Source: Candidatus Parvarchaeota archaeon UBA573 (GTDB lineage: Archaea; Nanobdellota; Nanobdellia; Parvarchaeales; Parvarchaeaceae). From it: DNA of 45,126 bases. The stretch is taken from NCBI GenBank assembly GCA_002502045.1, contig DAPE01000006.1, forward strand, positions 1 through 45,126. Reading direction: 5' to 3'. Below, in pieces: positions 7,101 through 16,351 of this stretch. A program made the position numbers and the translations under genes. Within the stretch, counting starts at the first letter, position 1, and the number at the start of each line of letters is the position of its first letter. Below the pieces are notes generated by a model. The model searched no databases. It was not told the DNA's origin and was given only the letters and a program-made list of their open reading frames with translations.

Positions 7101-7883
7101 ATGGATGAAATAACAGTAGATGTGAAGAATCTTAGCAAACAATACGGCAATTTTAAGGCTGTAGATAGTATATCATTTGCTGTTAAGAAAGGCGAGATAT
7201 TCGGCCTGCTTGGTCCAAATGGTGCAGGAAAAACTACTCTTATAAGTATGCTTACAACCTTAATAAAGCCTACAAGTGGACATGCTTCTGTTTTAGGTAA
7301 GGATATTATAAAAGGCGCGTTAGAAGTAAGAAAATCAATAGGGGTTATAACAGAAAAGGTTACAATGTACCCTCCACTTACCGCAGAAGAAAACTTGATG
7401 TTTTTTGGAAGATTGTATGGGATAGAAAAGAACGAGCTACAAAAAAGGATTGATGAAGGTTTAGAAGAATTTCAATTGTCACAATTTAAAAATAGGCCAG
7501 TTGGTACATTTTCTTTAGGTATGAAAAGAAGACTTGATCTTGTAAGAGTTTTATTGAATGAACCGAAAGTTTTCTTTTTGGATGAACCCACAGTAGGTTT
7601 AGATCCAATAACGGTTTCTTTTATAAAAAAGAAAATAAGAGACATAAATGAAAGAGGCAGTACAATAATTCTTACCACTCATATAATGCAGGATGCAGAT
7701 GAATTATCAGATAGAGTAGCATTAATAGACCATGGACATTTAATGGCATGTGATACTCCAAAAAATCTTAAGAAAAAGCTAGGTAAAAACGCAACTTTGG
7801 AGAATGTATTTATACACTATGCTGGAGAAGAATTAAGAGATAAAACTGAGAAAATGAGCTTAGCTCCAAGAAGAGGTATGTGA
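7101..7883 (+). CDS. ABC transporter ATPase (DrrA/CcmA-like drug export)
   Basis: ATP-binding subunit of an ABC-2 type exporter, 260 residues. Walker A GPNGAGKTT at 38-46, Q-loop region in GVITEKVTMYPPLT, signature FSLGMKRRLDL (SLGMK in place of LSGGQ, common in this subfamily), Walker B VFFLDEPTVGLDP, and H-loop TTHIMQDADELSD. The short C-terminal region (LKKKLGKNATLENVFIHYAGEE) is the usual DrrA tail. It follows padR by one base and overlaps the start of the permease, forming a three-gene operon. The substrate is unknown; association with PadR suggests toxic hydrophobic compounds. Confidence 0.94.
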   Translation: MDEITVDVKNLSKQYGNFKAVDSISFAVKKGEIFGLLGPNGAGKTTLISMLTTLIKPTSGHASVLGKDIIKGALEVRKSIGVITEKVTMYPPLTAEENLMFFGRLYGIEKNELQKRIDEGLEEFQLSQFKNRPVGTFSLGMKRRLDLVRVLLNEPKVFFLDEPTVGLDPITVSFIKKKIRDINERGSTIILTTHIMQDADELSDRVALIDHGHLMACDTPKNLKKKLGKNATLENVFIHYAGEELRDKTEKMSLAPRRGM

Positions 7884-9082
7884 TGGTACTTAAGCCATTA
7901 AATGATGCATTTATAGTAGCCAAGAGGGACTTAATAGAGCTATACAGAACACCTCTACGACTGGTTATGATGTTCATATTTCCAGTTCTTATAATAATGT
8001 TATTTGGTTTTATGTTCCCGTCCACTTCTAGCTTTAATGGGGTTCATATAGGTGTCGTAAATAATGACAGTGGATTTAACCTAAATGGACAAACAGTTTA
8101 TTTAAGCAATTCGTTTCTTTCTATTGTAAAGTATAATTCTACTATAACATTTAGTAATTATTCTTCATTTTCTAAAGCCGAATCAGCATTGAGAAGTGGA
8201 GTTATAGACTCTATCATCTATTTTCCCTCAAATTTCACTAGTTTGAGTGTTTCAGGAAAGCCTACAAATCTAAAACTAGTAACAAATCCAACCTCACCAA
8301 CTTTAGAAGAGTACATAGACACTAAGGTTTCAACAGCATCTACTGTGCTTTCTGCAGAGATAATTAATGGAACTGTTTCTAAATTGAATTCAGAACTTGT
8401 AGGTCTTCCAAAAATAAACCCTGAATTTGTTATTTCTCCAGTTGTAATAAGTGCAGAACCAATAATATCTGGCAATTATTTTGATTTTATAGGCCCTGGT
8501 TTAATAATGTTGCTTAGTATGATGGCAGGGTTAACTGCTTTAGGTTCAGCATTGAGCAGAGAAAAAGAAGACGGTACAATAACTGCAGTTATGCTTTCTC
8601 CCATAAGAACTGGCTCATTCTTAACAGGTAAAATGCTTTCACAGCTTATAAGGAGCCTAATACAGTCTGCAGTCGTAGTTTTACTTGTAATACTTTTGTT
8701 TCATATGAGTTTTAACGGCAATATTCTTTTAATGGCCGCAATTCTTATATTAGGAATATTTGGTTTTCTTGGTTTAGGACTGCTAGTAACGGCATTGACA
8801 AAAGATCAGGAGACTTCACAATTGCTTTTAAACTTGGTTTTCTTTCCTATGTTATTCTTAAGTGGGGTTCTTTATCCTCTGCAAGAATTGCCAGGTGTAA
8901 TCGCAGATATAGCTAAAGTACTGCCATTAACATATGGAGTTCAGGCATTTCGTCAAGTAGTTGTCTTTAATGCGCCACTTTCTTCAGTTTGGCCATCAAT
9001 GCTTATATTATTCTTGTTCGGGGCAGTTTCACTCGTAATAGCGGTTCCAATATTCCTTATGAAAAAAGGAAGTGGTAATTGA
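7883..9082 (+). CDS. ABC-2 type transporter permease
   Basis: Membrane subunit partner of the preceding ATPase. One helix (about 26-45) is followed by a large extracytoplasmic domain (about 46-190, many Asn-x-Ser/Thr sequons). Five further helices follow (about 200-395), with SREKEDGTITAVMLSP on the cytoplasmic side between helices 2 and 3. This is the ABC2_membrane_3 arrangement. A GTG at 7880 is in frame, but ATG 7883 is preferred: it overlaps the ATPase stop as TGATG and has AGAGGT five bases upstream. The protein has 399 residues. It presumably exports a drug or lipid-like compound out of the cell. Confidence 0.92.
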   Translation: MVLKPLNDAFIVAKRDLIELYRTPLRLVMMFIFPVLIIMLFGFMFPSTSSFNGVHIGVVNNDSGFNLNGQTVYLSNSFLSIVKYNSTITFSNYSSFSKAESALRSGVIDSIIYFPSNFTSLSVSGKPTNLKLVTNPTSPTLEEYIDTKVSTASTVLSAEIINGTVSKLNSELVGLPKINPEFVISPVVISAEPIISGNYFDFIGPGLIMLLSMMAGLTALGSALSREKEDGTITAVMLSPIRTGSFLTGKMLSQLIRSLIQSAVVVLLVILLFHMSFNGNILLMAAILILGIFGFLGLGLLVTALTKDQETSQLLLNLVFFPMLFLSGVLYPLQELPGVIADIAKVLPLTYGVQAFRQVVVFNAPLSSVWPSMLILFLFGAVSLVIAVPIFLMKKGSGN

Positions 9083-9120
9083 TTGATAAAGCATTAATTT
9101 AAACGTTATCTTATTGTTTT

Positions 9121-9936
9121 ATGCAAGAACCGAATAAAGAAAAAATAATTAAATTATTCCATGAAAAGAAGTTTTTTCTTTTAGATGGAGATGGCACACT
9201 ATATTTATGGAATAATGTATTCAGTTCATCCTACAATTTTTTAAATAAATTAAAAACCCTAAATAAGAATTTTATAATTCTAAGCAATAATGATTCAGAA
9301 AGTAAAGATAAACGAATAAAATTTTTAGATGGTATTTTTAAAATAAAATTGAAAAAGGACCAATTATTGCTACCAAATGATTTAGTAGAGAGTTTTTTAA
9401 TAAAAAAAGGAATTAAAAGGTTTGATGGGGTTATATCTAATGATTTTTTAAGAGAGCTTTTATCAAAAGGGTTTATATTCGATAAAGAAAACCCTGAGAT
9501 AGTAATAGTAGGATTTGATGTAAACTTAACATATCAGAAGATAAAACGAAATATAAATCATATAAATAATGGAAAAAAGTTTATTTTAACACATACAGAT
9601 CCTTTGTGTCCTTACAAAGGTGGAAAAGAAATACCCGATGCAGGGCTGATAATAAATTTAATAATACAAGCAGTAAAAAGAGAGCCAGATTTTACATTTG
9701 GTAAACCTTTTAAGTCAACTATAGAATATATAATAAAAAATTATAAAGTTAGAAGAAAAGACATGCTGATAATAGGAGACAGAATAAACACAGATATAAG
9801 AATGGCAAATGAAAATAAGATAGATTCAATTTGGATAACAAATAGTCAGAATAAAGAAATTAGAAGTAAATACAATCCAACTGCAACGGTTGACTCTTTA
9901 AATTCTTTATATGATTACATCAAATTTATAGTTTAA
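9121..9936 (+). CDS. HAD-superfamily phosphatase, NagD-like (HAD-IIA)
   Basis: Cytoplasmic phosphatase, 271 residues. Motif I DGDGTL has the nucleophile Asp22 and acid/base Asp24. Motif II is ILSNND, motif III the Lys in FGKPFKSTIEYI, and motif IV IIGDRINTDIRMANENKI. The order and the large C2-type cap between motifs II and III fit the NagD/4-nitrophenylphosphatase/phosphoglycolate phosphatase group. Archaeal members act on small sugar phosphates or nucleotides; the substrate here is not predictable. The ATG follows a TATA-like ATTTAAAC at about 9097-9104, so it is probably leaderless and separate from the ABC operon 38 bp upstream. Confidence 0.88.
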   Translation: MQEPNKEKIIKLFHEKKFFLLDGDGTLYLWNNVFSSSYNFLNKLKTLNKNFIILSNNDSESKDKRIKFLDGIFKIKLKKDQLLLPNDLVESFLIKKGIKRFDGVISNDFLRELLSKGFIFDKENPEIVIVGFDVNLTYQKIKRNINHINNGKKFILTHTDPLCPYKGGKEIPDAGLIINLIIQAVKREPDFTFGKPFKSTIEYIIKNYKVRRKDMLIIGDRINTDIRMANENKIDSIWITNSQNKEIRSKYNPTATVDSLNSLYDYIKFIV

Positions 9937-10038
9937 TGCTATATTCTTCCTGATAGACATATTTTTATATATATATAATTGTAAGTTCTTAATAATACTA
10001 TAAGAATAATAGTAAAATTGTTTATTAAAAGAGGTAGA

Positions 10039-10404
10039 ATGATTTACATTAAGGGGATTGATGAGGTAATTTTTGGATTGCTTAGTATACTTGGTATATT
10101 TGGTGCTTATTACGCAATAATTGTAGTAAGAGCATTAGTAAAGCACAAAGCGGACAGAGCTCCCTTATTGAGTTATTTATTAAACCCAGAAAACAGAAAA
10201 ATCCCTTATTTTGTATTCGGTGGTTTCTTTGCCTTTCTTACAGGCTTGATGGTTCTAGCAGACCTTTTAGATGGGGGTTTTAATCCAACTACGACATTAC
10301 AATATATTACTTTCTACTCCGGTTTTGTTTTTGCTATAGCAACTTCGATTTTTATTATATTAGATCTACATTTTTGGTACACTCGATTTAAAAGATTTGT
10401 ATGA
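10039..10404 (+). CDS. Membrane protein, module A (copy 2)
   Basis: Paralogue of the gene at 2654. A TTG at 10018 would add seven residues, but ATG 10039 is preceded by GAGGT and gives exactly 121 residues, the same length as copy 1. Shared features: N-terminal helix, basic loop KHKADRAPLLSYLLN, second helix beginning FGGFFAFLTGL, LLDGG (copy 1 has ILDGY), third helix, and the end FKRFV. A strong TATA element (TTTTTATATATATATAATT) lies at about 9962-9980. Its stop overlaps the next start as ATGA. Function unknown. The duplicated and conserved organisation argues that module A and module B proteins work together. Confidence 0.82.
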   Translation: MIYIKGIDEVIFGLLSILGIFGAYYAIIVVRALVKHKADRAPLLSYLLNPENRKIPYFVFGGFFAFLTGLMVLADLLDGGFNPTTTLQYITFYSGFVFAIATSIFIILDLHFWYTRFKRFV

Positions 10405-10787
10405 TAGAAAATAGCATATTGGGTATAATAGGGATTATTACAGGGGTTATAATACTTATTTCTACTTCTGGATTTGTTTATTTTATGTTATCTGCTTACA
10501 AGTATGGCTCAATAAAAGACGCAAACAAGTTTTTTGGTAGTTATATGTTTAATAACCCTAAACGTTATATTTTTGCCTTTTTATCTATCGTAATAGCTGC
10601 TATATTACTTGCAACTGGATTTATAGCTTCATTTATAGTGAGTTTCTTTATGAATCCTTTAAGTATCTGGGAGATATTAAGTTCGGCTACGCTTATTGCG
10701 TTAGCAGCTTTTTTTATAATTTTTACAAGTATAGACCATCCTAAAGCCTTTCTAAATTATATAAAATTTCTTAAAAACAAAAAATAA
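10401..10787 (+). CDS. Membrane protein, module B (copy 2)
   Basis: This 128-residue membrane protein has three predicted helices (about 5-30, 53-80, 92-110) and a basic C-terminal tail (FLNYIKFLKNKK). It starts in an ATGA overlap with module A copy 2. It resembles the 3016-3321 product in topology and in the central segment NNPKRYIFAF against KKHKRYAFVF. It is about 27 residues longer, with a longer loop before the second helix and an added tail. I do not recognise the family. It is convergent with the DEAD-box helicase gene, with a T-rich terminator region between. Confidence 0.78.
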   Translation: MIENSILGIIGIITGVIILISTSGFVYFMLSAYKYGSIKDANKFFGSYMFNNPKRYIFAFLSIVIAAILLATGFIASFIVSFFMNPLSIWEILSSATLIALAAFFIIFTSIDHPKAFLNYIKFLKNKK

Positions 10788-10835
10788 GGGTATAAAAAAG
10801 CCATGAATCCCTATTTTTATGTTATATTATAATTG
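10788..10835. terminator. Bidirectional T-rich terminator between convergent genes
   Basis: Forty-eight bases lie between two convergent stops. T5 at 10814-10818 would serve the rightward transcript, and A6 at 10794-10799 gives U6 on the leftward one. An imperfect inverted repeat (ATAAGGG ... CCCTATTTTT) brackets them. T-rich runs are the usual archaeal termination signal. Confidence 0.4.
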
Positions 10836-12143
10836 CTAATCTTCCTTAGAGTAGTTGTGTTTAAATCTGTCTCTTTTAAACTTGGAATAGTGCCCTCCAT
10901 TGTTGCTTCTCCCAAATTCTCTTCTATGTGGATTATTACCCCTAAAATTTCTATTCGAGCTAAAATTACTTCTTCTCAGCGCAGTTTCAAACTCCTGTTT
11001 TCCATTTTCTTTATAAAATTCATTCATTTTTGTTCTATAAGTAGAAAGATCAAATTCTAAGTAGGAAAGTTTTACTTTTGCGTAGTTTTCTATCTCATAT
11101 ACAAGATATTTTTCACCATGAGTAAATATAGTAAATGCTTTTCCACTTTTTCCCATCCTCGCACTTCTACCCACTCTATGAACATATGCTTTAGGATCAG
11201 TTTCTGCATCGAAATTAATTATATCTGAAACATTATCTATATCCAGTCCTCGCGCAGCTACATTTGTAGCAATAAGCATATTAACTCCTTCCTTAAACAT
11301 ATTAAGAGAATGTTCTCTTCTATTTTGACTTAATCCACCATGCATCAAAACTGCTTGCATTCCCATGTTCTGCATTATTGAATGGATTTTCTCGGCGTTT
11401 CTTTGCGTTTTACAGAATATTATGGCCTTCTCTGGCTTTTTCTCGTTTAAATACGCGAGTAAAGTGGCAAATTTATCGCTTCCGCTTGCAATCGAATAAA
11501 AGTGCTGAATTGTATTTACTGTTACTTCTCCAGCATCTATATTGACATTTATAGGATTATTGGTATAATTTAATGTTATATGCTTTATCTCTTCAGGAAT
11601 TGTTGCAGAGAAAAACATAGTTTGCCTTTTCTTTGGCAATTTTGATAAAATATACTTTATATCGTCTATAAATCCCATATCTAGCATGATATCTACCTCG
11701 TCCAATACTAAGAATCTTATTGAGTCTGTGTTAAGTTCCCTTCTTTTCATTAGATCTATAAGCCTTCCAGGAGTCCCTATTATTATATTCGCACCATTTC
11801 TAATCTCTCTTATCTGGTAATTTATTGAAGCACCACCGTATATAGTAACTGCTTTTAATTGCATATGCCTTCCAATCTCCCTAACGACTTCAGTTACTTG
11901 TAAAGCTAGCTCCCTTGTAGGAGTAATTATCATTGCAGCTTGCCTTTCATTTTTTTCAATGCTGTTTAGGATAGGTATTACAAAAGCAGCGGTTTTTCCA
12001 CTCCCCGTTTTGGATTTTACAACTACATCTTTGCCTTCCAATTCTAGTGGAATAGCCTGTTTTTGCACTTCAGTAGGTTCTTCAAACTTCATTTCATGCA
12101 ATGCAGTTAGTATCTCTTTTCTTAAGTTCATTGAGTCAAACAT
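10836..12143 (-). CDS. DEAD-box RNA helicase
   Basis: ATP-dependent RNA unwinding and remodelling in the cytoplasm, 435 residues. All motifs are in order: Q motif (FEEPTEVQKQAIP), I SKTGSGKT (44-51), Ia TPTRELA, Ib GTPGR, II DEVD (148-151), III SAT (179-181), IV AIIFCKT, V ATNVAARGLDID, VI YVHRVGRSARMG. Motif II is DEVD where most relatives have DEAD. From about residue 395 a disordered tail rich in Arg, Asn, Gly and Ser (RNFRGNNPHRREFGRSNNGG) probably binds RNA nonspecifically, as in cold-shock and ribosome-biogenesis helicases. It is divergent from the next gene, with 43 bp between starts. Confidence 0.95.
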   Translation of the reverse strand: MFDSMNLRKEILTALHEMKFEEPTEVQKQAIPLELEGKDVVVKSKTGSGKTAAFVIPILNSIEKNERQAAMIITPTRELALQVTEVVREIGRHMQLKAVTIYGGASINYQIREIRNGANIIIGTPGRLIDLMKRRELNTDSIRFLVLDEVDIMLDMGFIDDIKYILSKLPKKRQTMFFSATIPEEIKHITLNYTNNPINVNIDAGEVTVNTIQHFYSIASGSDKFATLLAYLNEKKPEKAIIFCKTQRNAEKIHSIMQNMGMQAVLMHGGLSQNRREHSLNMFKEGVNMLIATNVAARGLDIDNVSDIINFDAETDPKAYVHRVGRSARMGKSGKAFTIFTHGEKYLVYEIENYAKVKLSYLEFDLSTYRTKMNEFYKENGKQEFETALRRSNFSSNRNFRGNNPHRREFGRSNNGGHYSKFKRDRFKHNYSKED

Positions 12144-12186
12144 ATCTATTTACATTTTTATATTGATCTCTTGATATAAATACACT

Positions 12187-12942
12187 ATGTATAAAAAAAT
12201 TAATGAAAAAAACATAAAAGAATGGTGGGACTCCGCTTCTGAATACTATCAAAAAGAGATATCTGGGGATAAAATGGTAGATGTTAATTATGGGCCATTT
12301 GCTTCATCTGAGAAAAAATTAAAATTACTTGGGAATATTAACGGGAAAAAAATACTTGAGTTGGGTTGTGGTGGTGGCCAAGCATCAATATCTCTTGCAA
12401 AAAGAGGAGGATTATGCACTGGAATAGATATTTCTTCTAATCAGATAAAAGCTGCAAATAAAAACGCTGAAAAAGAGAAGGTAAATGTAAATTTCCTTCA
12501 AATTCCTTTTTCCACAATACATAAATTAAAACCTGAAAAATTTGATATTGTACTGTCAATAATGTCCTTGCAATACTGCATAAACCTAAAAAAGTTAATT
12601 AAAGACGTTAAAGATCTAATGGTTGACAATGGGATTTTTGTTTTTAGCATAGAGCATCCTTTTTACTTGCTTATTGACCCAAATGATCTAAAAATAAAAG
12701 AAAGTTATTACAATTCAGGATTAGTCACTAAACTGGAAAAATGGCCGGACGGCAGTACTCATTACTTTAATTATTACAACCGCAAAGTGAGTGATATTAT
12801 TAACTTAATAACCAATTCTGGTTTAAAACTTGAAAAAATAATTGAACCTCTCGAAAAAGAAGATAAAATCTGGGGAATAGGATATAGAAGAGCTCTTGTA
12901 AATAGAATTGCTCCAACTATAATATTTAAATATAAAAAATAA
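12187..12942 (+). CDS. SAM-dependent methyltransferase (class I)
   Basis: Soluble 251-residue enzyme. Motif I ILELGCGGGQAS at 56-67 binds S-adenosylmethionine, followed by the acidic strand end GIDIS (about 78-82), LSIMSLQYC as motif IV/V, and VFSIEHPFY. The N-terminus (WWDSASEYYQ) is typical of the UbiE/Methyltransf_11 group that acts on small molecules. A later aromatic-rich segment (YNSGLVTKLEKWPDGSTHYF) probably shapes the acceptor pocket. The acceptor is unknown. It starts 43 bp from the divergent helicase and is followed by the Lhr gene after 42 bp. Confidence 0.88.
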   Translation: MYKKINEKNIKEWWDSASEYYQKEISGDKMVDVNYGPFASSEKKLKLLGNINGKKILELGCGGGQASISLAKRGGLCTGIDISSNQIKAANKNAEKEKVNVNFLQIPFSTIHKLKPEKFDIVLSIMSLQYCINLKKLIKDVKDLMVDNGIFVFSIEHPFYLLIDPNDLKIKESYYNSGLVTKLEKWPDGSTHYFNYYNRKVSDIINLITNSGLKLEKIIEPLEKEDKIWGIGYRRALVNRIAPTIIFKYKK

Positions 12943-12984
12943 ACCTATAATAAAAATTAAATACTCGGATTATCTATTAACTGA

Positions 12985-15621
12985 ATGATAACTATTCTAA
13001 CAAAGCAATACTCTGAAAAGAAAAGCCTGGAAACTTTAGGCCCAATAGTTAAAAAATGGTTTATTTCAAAGTTTAAGGGGTTGACCCCTCCTCAAAAATT
13101 TTCTTTTAAATTAATACACGACCATAAAAATGTACTTATAACTGCACCAACGGGAAGCGGTAAGACATTATCAGCTTTTATACCAATAATAAACAAATTA
13201 GTGGAATTATCTGTAAATGATCAATTAAAAGACGAGATTAAATGCCTGTATATATCTCCTTTAAGGGCATTAAACAATGATATCTACAAGAATCTTATAC
13301 TCCCAATCGAAGATCTTTACAAAACACCAGAACTAATTGAAAAAAGAAAAATAACTATTGGAGTAAGAACTGGAGATACTCCTCAGAATGAACGTAGGAA
13401 ACAGTTTGTTCATCCTCCTAACATATTTGTAACTACTCCAGAATCATTAGCAATAATGCTAAATTCTCCAAAATTTATACAGAAATTCGTTAATTTAGAT
13501 TATGTTATAATTGATGAATTACATGAACTTGCAAACAGTAAACGTGGTTCTCACCTTGCAATTTCACTTGAAAGATTAACTAATCTAATAAATCATGATT
13601 TTGTAAGAATCGGATTAAGTGCAACAATATACCCTTTAGAAAAAGCGGCAAGTTTTCTTGTAGGAACAAAGAGAAGCTGCGTTGTTGTTGACGCTTCTTG
13701 GAGTAAAAAAATAAACGCAAAGGTTATATCTCCAGTTAAGGACCTAATATACACAAAAGAATCAGAGATAGACGACTCAATGTACAATATAATAAATAAA
13801 ATAGTAAAAATGAATCGAACTACACTAATATTTACTAACACTAGAAGCGGCACCGAACGGCTTGTTTTTAATCTTAAAAAGAGATTTGGATACAAAGATG
13901 AAGAGGTATCTGCACACCATGGTTCACTATCTAGAGAAGAAAGGTTCTCTGTAGAAGAAAACTTAAAAAATGGAAGGTTAAAATGTGTAGTTTCATCTAC
14001 AAGTTTAGAGTTGGGAATTGATATTGGAAACATAGACAATGTTATACAGATAAATTCACCCAAGAGCATAACCAGAGCTTTACAAAGAATCGGAAGAAGC
14101 GGACATGGCTTTAAAGACACTGCAAATGGAGATTTGATAATAAATAATAGAGATGATTTAATTGAATGTACAGTAATGCTTTATGATGGCCTTAAAAGAA
14201 AGCTAGATGCTTTTACAATGCCTGAAAATCCTCTAGATGTTCTTGCGCAGCATATAGTTGGCATGGGGCTAAATAAAATATGGAACATAGATGACGCATA
14301 TAACCTGATTAAGAAAGCTTACTCGTTTAGAAACCTAGAAAAAAAAGAGTTTATGGATTTGATAAAATATCTTGCAGGTGAGTATGTTCCATTAAGGGAA
14401 AGGTCAGTTTATGGAAAAATTTGGTTTGATAAAGATTCAAACAAGTTCGGAAAAAGAGGTAGACTTACTAGGTTAATATATTATACAAATATAGGAACTA
14501 TACCAGATGAAGTTGCTATAAACGTTTATATCTGGGGTACAAAGAAAAAGATAGGAAATATTGAAGAAGAGTTTCTAGAAAAATTAAAAAAGGGCGACGT
14601 TTTTGTTTTAGGCGGTAAAGTATACAAATTTCAAAGATCGAGTGCAGCAGATTGCTTTGTTTTGCCTGCGATTGGTGAAAAACCAAATATACCCCCCTGG
14701 TTCTCGGAGCAGCTTCCTTTAAGTTATGAATTAGCAATAGACATAGGCAAATTTAGAAGAGAATTTTCTTCTATTATAACACGCTTACCAAAAGAAAAAT
14801 TTATTTACAAAAAACAAAAGGAACTGCCAGAAAAAATAAAGAAGTACTTACTTTCAATGCCTGCAGACAAAAATTCAATTATTTCAATATATGAGTATAT
14901 CCTTGAGCAGGTATACTTTACTGATAAAATTCCTTCGGATAAGTTAATTTTAATAGAAAAGACAAGGTATAACGACAGAGAATATACTATATTTCATTCG
15001 CTTTTTGGTAGAAGGGTAAACGATGCATTATCAAGGGTTTTTGCCTTTATTTTAAGTGATAAACTAGATGAAGAATTGGAGTTAGTAATAAATGACAATG
15101 GGTTTGCATTAATTTCGAATGAAAAAATCGATGATAATCTAATTAAAAGCGTTATTTCAGTTGCATACAACTCTGATATTAGAAAAATAATAAAAGAGAA
15201 CATAAAAAGAACTGAGATGCTACGAAGAAGGTTTAGGCATGCTGCAGCAAGAGGATTAATGATACTTAAAAATTATAAAGGCCACAGAATAAGAGTTGAA
15301 AGGCAGCAAATAAACGCACAGGCTCTCCTGAAGATAATAAGTGAGATGGATGAAGATTTTCCAATTCTGAAAGAGGCATATAGGGAGATAGAAGAAGACG
15401 TTATGGATATTTTAAATGCCTCCTCTATCTTGAAATCCATTAAAAGCAAAAAGATAAAATATTCAATAATAGAAACGCCTGTTCCTTCTCCATTTTCCCA
15501 TAATCTTGTAACTATTGGAGAAACTGATGTAATCTCAATAAAAAACAAGAAAGAGTATGTCCGACAACTACATAGGCTTGTAATGGAAAAAATAGCGGAG
15601 AAACAAAATGCAAATAAATGA
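12985..15621 (+). CDS. lhr: Lhr-type large DNA/RNA helicase
   Basis: Superfamily 2 helicase of 878 residues, the usual size of the archaeal Lhr core protein, which works in DNA repair and perhaps RNA turnover. Motif I APTGSGKT (54-61), Ia SPLRALNND, Ib VTTPESLA, II DELH (177-180), III GLSATI (210-215), IV LIFTNTRSGTE, V SSTSLELGIDIG, VI QRIGRSGHG (367-375). After the two RecA domains come a winged-helix region (about 400-530) and the Lhr-specific C-terminal domain, with a basic Arg-rich part (EMLRRRFRHAAARGLM). Its end overlaps the start of the phosphoesterase gene by 14 bases, a pairing conserved in archaea. Confidence 0.95.
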   Translation: MITILTKQYSEKKSLETLGPIVKKWFISKFKGLTPPQKFSFKLIHDHKNVLITAPTGSGKTLSAFIPIINKLVELSVNDQLKDEIKCLYISPLRALNNDIYKNLILPIEDLYKTPELIEKRKITIGVRTGDTPQNERRKQFVHPPNIFVTTPESLAIMLNSPKFIQKFVNLDYVIIDELHELANSKRGSHLAISLERLTNLINHDFVRIGLSATIYPLEKAASFLVGTKRSCVVVDASWSKKINAKVISPVKDLIYTKESEIDDSMYNIINKIVKMNRTTLIFTNTRSGTERLVFNLKKRFGYKDEEVSAHHGSLSREERFSVEENLKNGRLKCVVSSTSLELGIDIGNIDNVIQINSPKSITRALQRIGRSGHGFKDTANGDLIINNRDDLIECTVMLYDGLKRKLDAFTMPENPLDVLAQHIVGMGLNKIWNIDDAYNLIKKAYSFRNLEKKEFMDLIKYLAGEYVPLRERSVYGKIWFDKDSNKFGKRGRLTRLIYYTNIGTIPDEVAINVYIWGTKKKIGNIEEEFLEKLKKGDVFVLGGKVYKFQRSSAADCFVLPAIGEKPNIPPWFSEQLPLSYELAIDIGKFRREFSSIITRLPKEKFIYKKQKELPEKIKKYLLSMPADKNSIISIYEYILEQVYFTDKIPSDKLILIEKTRYNDREYTIFHSLFGRRVNDALSRVFAFILSDKLDEELELVINDNGFALISNEKIDDNLIKSVISVAYNSDIRKIIKENIKRTEMLRRRFRHAAARGLMILKNYKGHRIRVERQQINAQALLKIISEMDEDFPILKEAYREIEEDVMDILNASSILKSIKSKKIKYSIIETPVPSPFSHNLVTIGETDVISIKNKKEYVRQLHRLVMEKIAEKQNANK

Positions 15622-16351
15622 ATCTATAGAGTTAATAGAAGGAATGCCCGTAGCTTATATAAAACCACTTAATTCTCTGGTTATATCAGATACACATCTA
15701 GGTTATGAAGGCCAAATGTCTATGTCCGGTACTTTAATCCCTACCAAAAATTTGAGTTTTATAGAAGATATAATAGAGAAATCTGCCATAATAACCGGAG
15801 CAGATCGTCTAATAGTAACTGGGGATTTAAAAAATGACTTTTCTGATTTAAAATATCATGAAAAGAAAGAAGTAGGGGAGCTTATAGAATTCTGTGAAAA
15901 AATTTCAATAAAATTAATTTTGATAAAGGGAAATCATGACAATTATCTTGATAGGATAAAAAATAATTACAATGTGGACATAATAAAGGATTATCTTCTT
16001 GAAAAGGGGTTTTATATAACACATGGAGATGAACTCCCTAAATGCAAGGCAGATACCTACATAATTGGACATGAGCACCCCAGCATTATAATCTACAAAC
16101 AAGTGGGCCATGGTGAAAAAATGAAGTCATTCCTTTATGGTTACACTAAAGATGGCAGTAAACTGCTTGTTTTACCGGCCTGCAGTATATTTGCTACTGG
16201 AAGTAACATAAATGAAGAGAAAAAAGATGAATTACTTTCCCCATTTTTAAAAGAAATTTGCGATGTAGATGACTTAAACGCAATTTGTATATCTGAAGGA
16301 GAAAATCTAAATTTTGGTAAGATAAGGGACCTGAGAGATATAATCGTCTAA
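15608..16351 (+). CDS. Metallophosphoesterase (COG1407-like, Lhr-associated)
   Basis: Calcineurin-like phosphoesterase of 247 residues. Metal and catalytic motifs in order: SDTHLG, VTGDLKND, KGNHD, THGDE, GHEHP. COG1407-type enzymes (aMPE/SbcD-like) often sit beside Lhr in archaea and are thought to act as nucleases in DNA repair. Here the gene overlaps the end of lhr by 14 bases in another frame, implying coupled translation and a joint role. It lacks the additional domains of Mre11. It ends overlapping by three bases with the convergent nitrilase-fold gene. Confidence 0.9.
   Translation: MQINESIELIEGMPVAYIKPLNSLVISDTHLGYEGQMSMSGTLIPTKNLSFIEDIIEKSAIITGADRLIVTGDLKNDFSDLKYHEKKEVGELIEFCEKISIKLILIKGNHDNYLDRIKNNYNVDIIKDYLLEKGFYITHGDELPKCKADTYIIGHEHPSIIIYKQVGHGEKMKSFLYGYTKDGSKLLVLPACSIFATGSNINEEKKDELLSPFLKEICDVDDLNAICISEGENLNFGKIRDLRDIIV

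Noticed and set aside
10018..10038. TTG start for module A copy 2
   Set aside because: ATG 10039 has a GAGGT site and restores the same length as copy 1.
9937..10038. Small genes in the gap before module A copy 2
   Set aside because: No open frame with a start signal; only the TATA element is convincing.
10833..11060. Plus-strand frame opposite the 3' end of the DEAD-box gene
   Set aside because: Antisense to the helicase's conserved region and tail; no start signal.
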